A stretch of DNA of 64,000 nucleotides. Source: Cepaea nemoralis. Its lineage: Eukaryota; Mollusca; Gastropoda; Stylommatophora; Helicidae. The DNA lies in the NCBI GenBank assembly GCA_014155875.1, contig JACEFZ010012659.1, forward strand, positions 186,001 to 250,000, written 5' to 3'. Below are positions 22,260 to 33,591 of the stretch, one piece after another; positions within the stretch are counted from its first letter, which is position 1, and the number at the start of each line of letters is the position of its first letter. A program made the translations under genes and the position numbers. The notes below the pieces were generated by a model, which searched no databases, was not told the origin of the DNA, and was given only the letters and a program-made list of their open reading frames with translations.

Positions 22260-24624
22260 CTATAAATGTGACGATTCTGCTGTTAGTCTTTGTGTCACTT
22301 CCCTAAGTACACCCACACTCCCTGTGTACGTCAATTCGTAGTGCTAAAATATCACTCTGTCCTCACCCAGTCACTCTATAAGCACTAGGTAGTGAGGGGG
22401 GAAGTATCACCTATACTCCCTTATATCTATATATCTATGACCAAAAGTTCATAAAGTCCCTGGAAATATTGTTAAACATACATATAAATACATATACCAA
22501 CAAATGGATGATAACACTAAGTGATGACTATCCAACGCTAGACTTCACAAGCTGAGTACACGGAGACGATGATGACACAGAAATAAACCACAGTAACAAC
22601 CACAAGCTTGTGTAGGGACATCCACAGTGCGCGTAAAATATAAACTGACTCAGATACCACTAGATAGTAGACACGACAAAAGTGCACGATAATAACATCT
22701 ATCCGAACACAGCAATTATCATATGTAAATATAACGAAAAGAAGAAACAGAAGAAACAAAAAATTATAGCATAAAATTATACAGAAATCTGACAGTCAAA
22801 CACAAACTGGCACGTTATATAATTCAGGACCGTCCCTGCAGAACCAAATAAACCGACCTTTCGATTTTCTTCCCAGACATTATATATGGTGCACCTCAGA
22901 AAGTAACTTTTCGCCCTGTCTCCCGGCCTTCGAGAAACAACACAAAAATCCCCTACTCTTGACAAACACTGGACCACATACAAATAATTGTGTAACACCC
23001 GACAACAATAAATATGACGATGGGAGCAAAACAATAAAAAATAATAATGTGTAACTGGTTGGCTGACAAATATGGGCCTATTAATCCGTCGCCAAAATTT
23101 CTTTTTATTCAGTCACCAAAGTTTTTTGTTCGTTTTAATAGTTATTCGCAATCCGCTGGAAATGTCTACGACACTAGATTTCAAACCGACTTCTTGTTTT
23201 GTTGAGTGGTTATTGAATTCACGTGGTGATCACAAGTTCCAACTGTCGACAAAAGTTGAAGATGATAGTGATATCCAAACTGTTCTGTCTCGACACAGTC
23301 CGTAACGTTATTGTACTTTCTCTGTACGTGGTGGAATCACAGTAATAATCCAAAGTGTTCTTTCGATTTGTTGTTTCTCTCGTTGCGGAGATGGCGCTTC
23401 GCTGTATCATTAATGTTATGGATTTCCGTTATCCGACAAGATTCACCAACAATTCGTTATCCGACAAGATTAATGTTATGAATTTCCGTTATCCGACAAG
23501 ATTCACCAACAAGAAAAGAAGAATGGCAGCCAATGTTCAGCGCTTTAAATTTGGATATATAGATCCTTATTGCAAAGAAATACGACAATGGTTGCGATGA
23601 CGATAAGTTGAAACTGTTTGCTCATAACAGAATAATGATGACAAAGGCTTGAACAAAGACGAACAATCAAGTCTGGTTTCACACAAAACGCCTTGTTTTG
23701 TTCATTCACAATGAGTCAGCTTGACCACCATAGGTCGTGGAAATTCCCGAGTATCTTTCCTCCTTCCACCCCCAACTCACAATGTCACCTCAATTTCTCT
23801 TATCACTCTCAGTGAAAAATTCCTCCGTAAAACAGTTTTCACACAAACTTGACAGCCCCACCCGGCTGCTATATTAACTTCGTGGAAAATCACACTTTCC
23901 ACTGCTGCCCTAGCACGGCTGTGGTAGGGGTTAACGTAACTTTCCCCTCGTACCTGGACCTGGTGTCTCCACCCGTCCTATTTACTGTGTCGAAAAATCT
24001 TGACCAGTCAACTTGCAACAACACAGTGCGCTTGCCTCCAGCACACACACACACCTGTCAATTATCTTTGGTTCCCAATCCTGTCATTATCACCGACAGC
24101 GGATGTTCTACACACACACACACGCTGCCCTCGCCACTCTGGATTCAACACTGGTCTTTTAGTTTCAGCCCTCCTGCCTGGTATCAAATTTACCTGTCAC
24201 CGTAATGGACTCTCCCGGTTAGTCTGTATGGCGTGTCTTTATCACCGACTTTTGTGCTGCCGCTGCACCCCCACTCGCTTTAGCGATATGGTTGGTTCCA
24301 AATCACCTGTAGTGGACTTCACTTGAACTGTCTGCTAGCTTGTGATTTCCGCCGCGTACCCTCCCCGCGCGCTGACAGTTTTTTTTTTTCGATGTGGCGT
24401 CTTACACACACACAAGAATTGCTGTTAATCTCGTGACGCAGTACTGTCTAAATTGATGGCACGAAGACACCGATAATAACTCCTCTCTGTCAGCAAAGAG
24501 CCCACACATATCTCAGAATTACACAAATGTCTATAATGCAATGGGTTTCTCAATATATCCCCGTCGTTCTTGCCAGGACAGTCCCCAGATGTTCTTGATC
24601 AGACGTAGCCTCCAGATTCTCCTT
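22260..24624 (-). other. Long leader of the gag-protease element
   Basis: About 2.4 kb between the 5' LTR and the gag ATG with no recognisable coding sequence. It contains a duplicated block of about 40-65 bp at 23410-23510 (ttccgttatccgacaagatt occurs three times in part) and CA-rich simple repeats near 24040-24125. This is far longer than a normal retrotransposon leader and may hold captured DNA. Confidence 0.5.
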
Positions 24625-24647
24625 ACTAAGTGACGAGCGCCCAGAAA
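24625..24647 (-). promoter_or_regulatory. Candidate primer-binding site
   Basis: Directly inside the 5' LTR the minus strand reads TTTCTGGGCGCTCGTCAC. TGG three bases in is the usual form of a tRNA 3'-end complement. The tRNA is not identified. Confidence 0.45.
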
Positions 24648-25382
24648 TGTCACACATTTTCTTGAAGATAATATCACGAAGTTCTTACGATGATATGCTC
24701 ATGATATTATTGTGTGATGGTCGTTGTCTAGGTAACGATACTCATGGTGTGTCAATGGAGATATCTGTCTTGCAATGTAACTCACCCCCGCAGTGCATAT
24801 TCACCAGGCATTAAACAAGATTCCGTTGGCGCACATAATCCTTTATTACAGAAATAAGACGGACAAACGGAACATGTTTATACATCCAGAAACATAATGT
24901 AATCCATAGAATATAAATATCCTCCTCACAATTTAACCAGCACACATCAATTCCTTCTCACGGCCTGCTTCTAATCTCAATCCACAAGACAGGTAATCCA
25001 GCTACAATCCTCGGCTGGATCTCACACAATACAACCCACACATTGGGTTGGAGCCACTGCTCAACTATAGAACCCACTCTGGGTTCAGGCCTGTCTTCCC
25101 AACTAGAAGAACAACACAACACGGAGCTCTCTCTGAAACGACCTGCCCCGCAGTCAGTCTCCTCTCTCACTGACCTTCCAGTCGCCTGACTTCACACAAC
25201 ACACAACTCTCCTTCGACCCATCCCCCCTTGGGGACTTTCCACTCATATCCGCCCCATTATTTCTGAGGGTTGATTGTTTTCCTCGTAGCCAGGTCAGTC
25301 ACTTTACTGTCTCCCACTCTCATCTCCATTCTTCCTCCTGCCCGGTCACTCACCTCAATGTCAGTGACCCAGGCTTATGTCA
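24648..25382 (-). repeat. 5' LTR of the gag-protease element
   Basis: 735 bp, direct repeat of 18603-19333. Flanked outside by the TSD caggc. Confidence 0.9.
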
Positions 25383-25532
25383 CAGGCCATCCATCATTAT
25401 TTTTCTTGGTCTGCCTCATACTTCTTTGATCTTTCCAGTTGTCACGATTTTCTCCAATACTTCTCTTCTCATCACATGACCAATGAATGCTCTTTGTCTA
25501 TTTCTTATAGTTCTGAAATAGATAACATTCTT

Positions 25533-25754
25533 TAAAAAAAACAGTTAGTTGCATATCCTTTATGGACGTAGCAGTCAATCCCTGCAATTTTTAGCTGTTC
25601 ATGATTCCTGGGCAAGTTTACTTTCAGTAGTTTGCCATTGCATTCTGAATTACCAGCATCGATACCATTTCATAAAAAAACCAGCGCAGCTGTGTTTCGA
25701 ACGTAGTATGCGGGATTACGAACTGCACCCGTAACCTCTTCGCCATGGAGCAGG
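25533..25754 (-). mobile_element. SINE-B inside LINE-G
   Basis: Perfect 10-bp TSD taacattctt (25523-25532 and 25755-25764). Tail motif gcatatcctttatggacgta; head with aactgcacccgtaacctctt (inverse of A-box region). Confidence 0.9.
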
Positions 25755-25867
25755 TAACATTCTTGTACATGCTCACAATAGTTCATGTTAATTAATTTTT
25801 GGCTGAATAACCTCTTCTTCAATACTGAGTTCTTGTTGGATAGCTCTGTTTGTTCTGTTTGTCTTCT

Positions 25868-28150
25868 GTGAATGAGTTTCTTTAGTATTCTGCAACACTT
25901 GCATTCAGCAGCTCTTGTTTGCTTCTCAACTGATTTGTATACTATTCTGTGAATGAATTTGTATACTATTCTGTGAATGAATTTTTATACTATTATGTGA
26001 ATGAATTTGTATACTATTCTGTGAATGAATTTGTATACTATTCTGTGAATGAATTTGTATACTATTCTGTGAATGAATTTGTATACTCTTCTGTGAATTA
26101 ATTTGTATACTATTCTGTGAATGAATTTGTATACTATTCTGTGAATGAATTTGTATACTCTTCTGTGAATGAATTTGTATACTCTTCTGTGAATGAATTT
26201 GTATACTATTCTGTGAATGAATTTGTATACTCTTCTGTGAATGAATTTGTATACTCTTCTGTGAATGAATTTGTATACTATTCTGCAACACTTACATTCA
26301 GCGGCTCTTGTTTGCTTCTCAACTGATTTGTATACTATTCTGTGAATGAATTTGTATACTATTCTGTGAATGAATTTGTATACTATTCTGTGAATGAATT
26401 TGTATACTATTCTGTGAATGAATTTGTTCACTATTCTGTGAATGAATGTGTATACTATTCTGTGAATGAATTTGTATACTATTCTGTGAATGAATTTGTA
26501 TACTCTTCTGTGAATGAATTTGTATACTCTTCTGTGAATGAATGTGTATACTATTCTGTGAATGAATTTGTATACTATTCTGTGAATGAATTTGTATACT
26601 ATTCTGTGAATGAATTTGTATACTCTTCTGTGAATGAATTTGTATACTATTCTGCAACACTTACATTCAGCGGCTCTTGTTTGCTTCTCAACTGATTTGT
26701 ATACTATTCTGTGAATGAATTTGTTTACTATTCTGTGAATGAATTTGTATACTATTCTGTGAATGAATTTGTTCACTATTCTGTGAATGAATGTGTATAC
26801 TATTCTGTGAATGAATTTGTATACTATTCTGTGAATGAATTTGTATACTATTCTGTGAATGAATTTGTATACTCTTCTGTGAATGAATTTGTATACTATT
26901 CTGCAACCTTACATTCTGCGGTTCTTGTATGCTTCTGAACTGATTTGTATACTACTCTGTGAATGAATTTGTTTACTATTCTGTGAATGAATTTGTTTAC
27001 TATTCTGTAAATGAATTTGTTTACTATTCTGTGAATGAATTTGTATACTATTCTGCAACACTTGCATTCAGCGGCTCTTGTTTGCTTCTCAACTGATTTG
27101 TATACTATTCTGTGAATGAATTTGTTTACTATTCTGTGAATGAATTTGTATACTATTCTGTGAATGAATTTGTTTACTATTCTGTGAATGAATTTGTATA
27201 CTATTCTGTGAATGAATTTGTATACTATTCTGCAACCTTACATTCTGCGGTTCTTGTATGCTTCTCAACTGATTTGTATACTATTCTGTGAATGCATTTG
27301 TTTACTATTCTGTGAATGAATTTGTATACTATTCTGTGAATGAATTTGTATACTATTCTGTGAATGAATTTGTATACTATTCTGTGAATGAATTTGTATA
27401 CTATTTTGTGAATGAATTTGTATACTATTCTGTGAATGAATTTGTATACTATTCTGTGAATGAATTTGTATACTATTCTGTGAATGAATTTGTTTACTAT
27501 TCTGTAAATGAATTTGTTTACTATTCTGTGAATGAATTTGTATACTATTCTGCAACACTTGCATTCAGCGACTCTTGTTTGCTTCTCAACTGATTTGTAT
27601 ACTATTCTGTGAATGAATTTGTTTACTATTCTGTGAATGAAGTTGTATACTATTCTGTGAATGAATTTGTATACTATTCTGTGAATGAATTTGTATACTA
27701 TTCTGTGAATGAATTTGTATACTATTCTGTGAATGAATTTGTATACTATTCTGTGAATGAATTTGTATACTATTCTGCAACCTTACATTCTGCGGTTCTT
27801 GTATGCTTCTCAACTGATTTGTATACTATTCTGTGAATGCATTTGTTTACTATTCTGTGAATGAATTTGTATACTATTCTGTGAATGAATTTGTATATTA
27901 TTTTGTGAATGAATTTGTATACTATTTTGTGAATGAATTTGCATACTATTCTGTGAATGAATTTGTATACTATTTTGTGAATGAATTTGTATACTATTCT
28001 GTGAATGAATTTGTATACTATTCTGCAACGTTACATTCTGTGGTTCTTGTATGCTTCTCAACTGATTTGTATACTATTCTGTGAATGAATTTGTATACTA
28101 TTCTGCAACCTTACATTCTGTGGTTCTTGTATGCTTCTCAACTGATTTGC
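25868..28150 (-). repeat. 24-bp satellite with higher-order units, inside a LINE reading frame
   Basis: Dozens of copies of tgtgaatgaatttgtatact plus attc. About ten spacers (starting near 25886, 26284, 26653, 26902, 27055, 27233, 27553, 27777, 28025 and 28104) break them into higher-order blocks. Each spacer encodes, on minus, the LINE segment KSVEKQTRAAECKCCRI. The leftmost 24-mer (ctgtgaatgagtttctttag, 25868 onward) reads ILKKLIHR, the form expected in the LINE; the others read IVYKFIHR. Minus-strand open frames up to 263 codons follow from the period being 8 codons. Some spacers have a 1-bp deletion (gcaacctta for gcaacactta). Confidence 0.9.
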
Positions 28151-28660
28151 TACATGACTGAGCTTCACACCCGTACGTTGCCATAGCACATACGCATGCT
28201 GAGAGTGTTCTGACTTATCCTAGGTTTCACTCTATAATAGTTTTGATGACTTTAGTTTTGGCGCAGCAGTGTTGGTTCCAGTTGTAATTTCTGTCATCAC
28301 ATTTCCATCACCCGTCAGCCTAAATACTCAAAACTTTCTGTAATTTCTCCTCATTGATAAATAAATCTATTTTTGGTTGTCATTATTTTTGGTTTTGTTG
28401 TATCGAGCTATACATTTTATGTTGTAGTTTTGTCTTTTGCCGACTGTATTACTTTCTTATTTCCCATTTGTGTTGTTTGATAGAAATACTGTGTCATCAT
28501 CATATCAATGTTCAGGTATTTCTTTTTCTCATTATAAAGGGATCATTTTGTTCCTTGTTAATATTTTCTCTAACATTCCTCATGCATTTTTCAGCATATA
28601 AATTAAACAGATAAGAGGACAAAATGAGGCCCTGACCGACTCCCTGTTCTGTTTAAACAC
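28150..28660 (-). pseudogene. LINE-G reverse transcriptase remnant
   Basis: Across shifting minus-strand frames I read a GQGLILSSYLFNLYAEK block (normally RQGC.LSP.LFNLYAE) and YDDDTVFLS (normally YADDTVFLS), then ATYGCEAQSC. These are conserved LINE reverse transcriptase and post-RT motifs. Several stops and frameshifts make it inactive. It joins directly to the satellite at its C-terminal side. Confidence 0.75.
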
Positions 28661-28661
28661 A

Positions 28662-28780
28662 GAAGACATAAACAACAGGTTTCACGATTTATTGCCTGGC
28701 ATATCTGGCTGCATTTCATCATGTGCATATTGCAGAATTATATTTTTTATCAAATGAAGTGAATAGGTGAATAGATATTC
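28662..28780. repeat. Dispersed repeat (attgcctggcat family)
   Basis: The block with 'gatttattgcctggcatatc' and 'catgtgcatattgcagaatt' recurs at 36295-36420, 37890-37965 and 42165-42240. Length is about 100-130 bp; no coding. Possibly the 3' part of an unclassified element. Confidence 0.6.
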
Positions 28781-28955
28781 TGATACTGTTGGATGTGGAG
28801 AAATGTTATTGCCACAGTAATCGCAGTCACTGTGAAATCTTTCTCTCGGTTTTAGATGCCTAATTGCTATGGCCTTTATGTATTTTGAATAATCGTTTAT
28901 TGTTTATCGAATACAGTAAACAAAATGCCTTTTTTGGTTAACTTTATGCCACAAG

Positions 28956-29230
28956 TTAAGAGGTTTTGAGAGATGGCTGAGTTTGGACTTTTATAGCTTG
29001 TCGATCGCACAGGGTTTCCTGAAAACTGATTAACTTTTTCCCCCCACCCGTACTGATGTATGTTCGGTTACTTGATTTGTTGATTGTCATTCTGTTCAAC
29101 CCGTTAAGCTGCTTGCACTTACACTGGAATTGATAAATGCAGTTTGATTTGGTGTGTGGAGACGGTTGTTCTTTCACAGATGGAGTGGTAGTTTTTGAGG
29201 TGGTTTTATATCTGATAATTGGTACACCAG
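28956..29230 (-). pseudogene. Possible Penelope-like GIY-YIG endonuclease remnant
   Basis: The minus-strand frame has CIYQFQCKC followed about 20 residues later by TYIS and a basic stretch. This resembles the 'VY...C..C...YIG.T.R' start of the GIY-YIG endonuclease in Penelope-like elements. Spacing is unusual and catalytic residues downstream are not convincing, so this is a weak call; it may be chance. Confidence 0.25.
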
Positions 29231-29234
29231 GAAC

Positions 29235-29855
29235 AACTGTTTGGTTTACTGCTGTTTTAAGTCGATTGTCTATTGATGGTCAGGTGAAGAAACACTTGAA
29301 GTTTGGGGACCTGTGATTCAGTGCGGGTGAGGTTGTCAAGCTGGTAGTGATGGCTGGATATCCATTAATTGCAGGGTCTGTGTAAGAGTGCCCAATTCTT
29401 CTGATAGTACACAATTGGAGTATATTTGCTAGCTCGATCGAACAGGTCATGCTTTGTCTCAGGTGCAGACGTCGAACCTTTGTCTGACTGTGCTCGTAAC
29501 ATCAGTGTATCCCCCTAAAGATTACACCAATATACCTACTGTTTTTCATCTTTTAGCTATTAATGTATCATTTGCAGTCCTGTTCTTTGTAGTCCTTTTA
29601 TATGATACAACATGTCTGGGTAGATGACAGCATGTGTGTCTAGTTAATCCCATGTCAACTTTTCTTGGACTGCCATCAGTATGTTGATCCTGTTTTTCCC
29701 TGCTATTGTATATTCTTCTGGTATTTTGCTGTATCAAAGCAGACTGGTTTTGGTTCTTTAATCGAAGTTCCTGAGATTAACTTTGAGTGTTGCCATTGAT
29801 AGATCACAGTCAAAACCACAATTAGCACCTGGCAGGGTTGGGCCTTTTGTTGTGC
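29235..29855. other. Intergenic, nothing recognised
   Basis: Short open frames without domains (29546-29737 and 29758-29946 on minus). No arrays. Confidence 0.4.
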
Positions 29856-29859
29856 TTGT

Positions 29860-30110
29860 TCTCCATCTAGAAAACAGTCCTAAAACTGGAACATCCGTGG
29901 CAAAGGAGTTATGGACGCAGTTCGTAATCCTGCATACCACGTTCAAAACACAGCTGTGGACGATTTGGCAGCAGACCGCTTTGCCTTGGTTTTTTATAAA
30001 ATGGTATGGGTGCCGGTTGTTCAGAAACCAATGGCAAACTACTGAATGTAAACTTGCACAAGAATCACGAACAGCCCAAAAAATGATGTTGTAGGACTGT
30101 CAGATGTTGT
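29860..30110 (+). mobile_element. SINE-B, diverged
   Basis: Head with gtggcaaaggagttatggac (A-box region) and ccacgttcaaaac (B-box-like), body with aatggcaaactactgaatg, tail degraded (tgttgtaggactgtcagatg). No clear TSD. Confidence 0.75.
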
Positions 30111-30114
30111 AGGC

Positions 30115-31185
30115 CTTGAGTGCACGGAGGAATAGGTGGCCAGTCTCTCCCTCCCATAGCAAGCGACATGCCCCACATATTGAACCCTCGTCCTTCTGTC
30201 CTCATGCTATGGTCAGTGTAATGTCCTAACCATTCCACCAAAGCTTTCTTCTCCATTGCTGTTGTGTTATTTTGTAATTCCTGTATTGTTGAAGTTGAAA
30301 GTTAGTTATTTCCACAGTTTATGTTTAAAACTATGTGAATGTAACACATAGATATACAGAAACACTTAAAATGTTTAACCTGGGGGGAAAACATAACAGA
30401 GTGTACATGTAAATGGCTACTCACAATTGCTGGCTTCCGATCATCAACCCCAAAGTCTGGCTGTCCAGTTTTTAAGAGTTTAGCCCAGTTTTCTATGGTT
30501 TTGCTAATCTGGTTACTTTTTCCTGTAAACTCAACCCCAGCAATGTTACCTGACTTTATTGTTTCATATTTACACTTTGTTCAGGAATGTACAAGCAGCG
30601 AGTAAGAGCACTGATTATTCACCTTGTTATTTTCATGTTCCAAGGGGTGCTGAGGGATTTTGAATGCATGTGTGTGCACACATGTCCTCCTAGTTCGTTT
30701 CCCTTATCCAAAAAGACTAGATGCCTATTCACTACTTTAGGATTGGGGGGGGGGGGGGGGAAGAGTATATCACCCTGTTCTTATCTTGTACAGATTTATA
30801 CAGTTCACACTGTGAATTGTGTCATATTTGCTAGATCTCACTGTATTGAATTGTTTCAGATATTGATTGTTCTGTTGCCATAGTTTTGATTTTTCATCTG
30901 GTCATCTGTTGTCAGTCATCAGAAGTTTACTGATAAGTATGTGCAGTCTAGCTGTGATATCCCTCAAGATGTGCCTCATGTCTTAGCCAGACACCAGCAT
31001 AGATTAGACAACAGTTTTGAATGACCTGTATTGTTCATGTGACCTTGTAGGGTGTGGGAGGAGGTCAGAAGTAGAGACTGGAAGCTTAGAGACAGGGTAT
31101 TGGCAGAATGGAAACTACAGCAATTGTCCTGCATATAAGGTCTGGTTTATTTAACTGGTTACTGGTTAGAATTTATGTGTGGTTT
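30115..31185. other. Intergenic, low complexity in places
   Basis: A G-run lies near 30747-30761. No gene or dispersed repeat family noticed; the 98-codon frame at 30587-30883 lacks any domain. Confidence 0.4.
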
Positions 31186-31189
31186 AATT

Positions 31190-31790
31190 ATTAGATGCCT
31201 CTCTCTCACTGTCTCTGTCTTTGTCTCTCTGTGTGTCTTTGTCACTCTTTTTCTGTTTTTGTCTCTATACCTCTTTGTTGTAAAATCGCTTTAGTGAATC
31301 ATGTATTATTGATTATTCTCCATGCATTTCAACGCATATTGATCTGTTGTCTAAGATTAGCTTCATAAGTGATGTATAAATGAAATAATGTATGAGAGCA
31401 GAGAGATAAGAGGGGGAGAATGTCAGACGGGCCTGCGTGCCCACTTCTTAACCCTTTGAAAATAAAGTTTGTTTGTTCGTTCTTTCACTCTCTCTGTCTT
31501 TGCTTCTCTCTCTCCCTCTCTGTCTTTGTATCTCTCCCTGTCTGTCTCTGCATCTCTCTCTCTCTCTTTCTTTCTCTCTTTGTCTTTGTCTCTCTCTCTT
31601 TGTCTTTGTCTCTCTTTCTTCCTATCTCTCTGTCTTTGCCTCTCTCTGTCTTTGTCTTTCTCTCTATCTTTGTCTCTCGACCTGTCTTTCCTTCTCCCTC
31701 CCCCTCTCTCCATGTCTCTCTCTCCCTCACTCCGTGTCTTTCTCTCTCTCACTCTCTCTATGCTTTTCTCTTTGATTAGATTAGATAGAG
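31190..31790. repeat. CT-rich (TCTCTGTCTTTG)n low-complexity block
   Basis: About 600 bp of pyrimidine-rich microsatellite. It gives Ser/Leu-rich open frames of up to 162 codons on plus and Arg/Glu/Lys/Asp-rich ones on minus in several frames at once, which marks them as composition artefacts. Confidence 0.9.
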
Positions 31791-31799
31791 TCATTCAAC

Positions 31800-32135
31800 A
31801 TTTTGTGCCACATTTGGAGAAGAGAAAAGCTGCAACATTTGTAACAACTGGAAAGACTTACATAAAAAGAGACAGAGGAAGACAGCGAGAGAAGTTGGCT
31901 AGGCATTTGACTATGGTGGTGACCTGTTATTCATTCATGTTGTCCCTAATATGCTGATTGCTGTTGAGCTAAGCTTAATAGTTGTAAAGCTTTAATGCTG
32001 ACAATATTAATTTATTATATGTATATTCATTACATTATATAAGTAATATATGAAATTATAATGTCATAAAAAATTATGATAACATTTGTTATTAGTATAT
32101 ATGTTGAACTACAGTGTGCAGGGCGGATGAATACT
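31800..32135. other. AT-rich spacer
   Basis: Strongly AT-rich with TA-repeat-like stretches (32000-32100). No feature. Confidence 0.5.
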
Positions 32136-32139
32136 GAAT

Positions 32140-32560
32140 ATCATATGTTCTAGATTCATGGATAATATGGCATGTTCTAGAATCATATGGGATATGTTAT
32201 AGATTAATGGATAATATGGCATATGTTTTAGATTAATGGATAATATGGCATGTTCTAGAATCATATGGGATATGTTATAGATTAATGGATAATATGGCAG
32301 GTTCTAGAATCATTTGGGATATGTTCTAGATTCATGGATAATATGACATGTTCTAGAATTGTATGGGATAAGGTCTAGATTCATGGATAATATGGCATGT
32401 TCTAGATTCATTGATAATATAGCATATTCTAGAATCATGGTTAAAATGGTGTTGTTCTAGATTCGTGGATAATATGGCATGTTCTAGAATCATGGTTAAA
32501 TGGTTTGTTTTTGATTCATGGTTAATATGGCATGTTCTAGAAACATATGGGATATATTGA
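32140..32560. repeat. ~27-bp minisatellite (gttctagattcatggataat)
   Basis: About 14 imperfect units alternating 'ttctagaatcatatgggata' and 'agattcatggataatatggc', suggesting a two-unit higher-order repeat. Confidence 0.85.
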
Positions 32561-32944
32561 ATATCAGTGATTCCCAGAGTGAGTGGTACAGTCCTGGACC
32601 CACCTGCTGGAGATGGTGGACAGATCTTGGCAAGGGGTGGGTGGGTTTGAGGTTTAGAATTAACATGGGATTAATATAAAGCAAGAGGTGTGTGTGTGTG
32701 CATTTTCACACGCTGGCAGTGTGACCTGGATGGCTAGGGAGTGGCAGCCCTGGGAAATTTGGAAATCACTGTTCTATGTGAATTCTAAATGTATGTCTTA
32801 GATTAATTCTAAATGTATATTGAAGGTGAATTCTAAATGTGTGCTGTTGAACAATTGTGAATTTTCTTTGATATAAATTATTTATAACTGTTGTATGGTT
32901 GAATTTATTCTGATTATATATTTTAGAATATTTCTGAATAGAAA

Positions 32945-33070
32945 TCATGATCATGTGTTGTGTGGAGTATGACCATGTGTTGTGTGGAGTATGACCATGT
33001 GTTGTGTGGAGTATGACCATGTGTTGTGTGGAGTATGACCATGTGTAGTGTGGAGTATGACCATATTCCA
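32945..33070. repeat. 22-bp minisatellite, five to six units
   Basis: Units gaccatgtgttgtgtggagt plus at, nearly identical until the last copies. Confidence 0.93.
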
Positions 33071-33214
33071 TATGACCATGCTTTGTCCATGTTCCTATGA
33101 CTGAGTATGATAGCAGAATATGTCACTGCTTCCTGTCTCATATATCCACAATCTGAAATGTCTCATCTAGCCAGCAGAACTTTCATGAGATCAAAAGTTG
33201 AGTTTAGTCCAGAA

Positions 33215-33575
33215 CCAACATAACAGCGTCTGAGACATTCCCATACGTGCCCCATCCTTATCTTCAAAAGCCAGCGAAGAGTCCCAATACTAATGGCCCC
33301 AGTAGCAGTCTGATTATGTGTCCGTCTGGCCTTTCCTCAGAGTTTTTAGTGTCGGCCAGATCTCTGGTCACTTCCAGCAACACCATTCTCTCCGAGCAGT
33401 GCTGATCTGCCCTTTCTTCTGCATTTTGCACATGTTTCCACAGGGCCCCAACAACATCTGCCTTATGATGCACCAATACCCCACTAAGTGGTGCAGACCA
33501 AGCCAATCTGTCCGCTTGCTTATTTCCTACTTCACTAGCATGTCGTGGGGGGAAAATCCAAAGATACTCCCTATA
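33215..33575. repeat. Dispersed ~330-bp repeat
   Basis: Collinear with 42865-43170: shared blocks include agtgtcggccagatc, ctgccttat.gtgcac.aatacccca, and gcatgtc.cggggg. Open frames on both strands do not match between the copies, so I treat it as a non-coding transposon or SINE-like family of unknown type. Confidence 0.6.
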
Positions 33576-33591
33576 TTTGATTGTTGAATGG

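Larger units (their letters stand above)
18603..25382 (-). mobile_element. Non-autonomous Gmr1-like LTR retrotransposon (gag-protease only)
   Basis: A 6780-bp element with direct LTRs 18603-19333 (731 bp) and 24648-25382 (735 bp), about 98% alike by eye, flanked by the 5-bp TSD caggc (18598-18602 and 25383-25387). LTR ends in minus orientation are TGACATAAG ... TGTGTGACA. The internal 5.3 kb encodes a Gag with a SCAN-like core, two zinc knuckles and a protease with DSG, but no reverse transcriptase, RNase H or integrase on either strand. The element must have depended on a relative for its movement (inference). Confidence 0.85.
18485..28660 (-). mobile_element. One LINE-G copy split by an LTR element, a SINE and an internal satellite
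   Basis: Minus-strand pieces in correct LINE order: reverse transcriptase remnants at 28660-28150 (NLYAE block; Tyr-Asp-Asp-Asp in place of YADD), a CEAQSC block at about 28160, the 24-bp satellite, then TELSNKNSVLKK at about 25850-25765, the GHVMRRE / TTGKI block at 25522-25388, and a final ISSVELIQRAKDRDLWKDM block ending in a TGA-repeat tail near 18490. Insertions: SINE-B (TSD taacattctt), LTR element (TSD caggc), satellite. Stops and frameshifts are present throughout; a dead copy. Confidence 0.75.

Noticed and set aside
25985..26776. 263-codon repetitive minus-strand protein
   Set aside because: It is the translation of the 24-bp satellite inside a dead LINE; frames are broken by 1-bp deletions in spacers and by LINE stops.
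25868..28150. CRISPR-like array
   Set aside because: Contiguous tandem repeats without unique spacers, in eukaryotic DNA with LINEs and SINEs.
31420..31957. Ser/Leu-rich plus-strand and Arg/Glu-rich minus-strand proteins
   Set aside because: Product of a CT-rich microsatellite block open in several frames on both strands.
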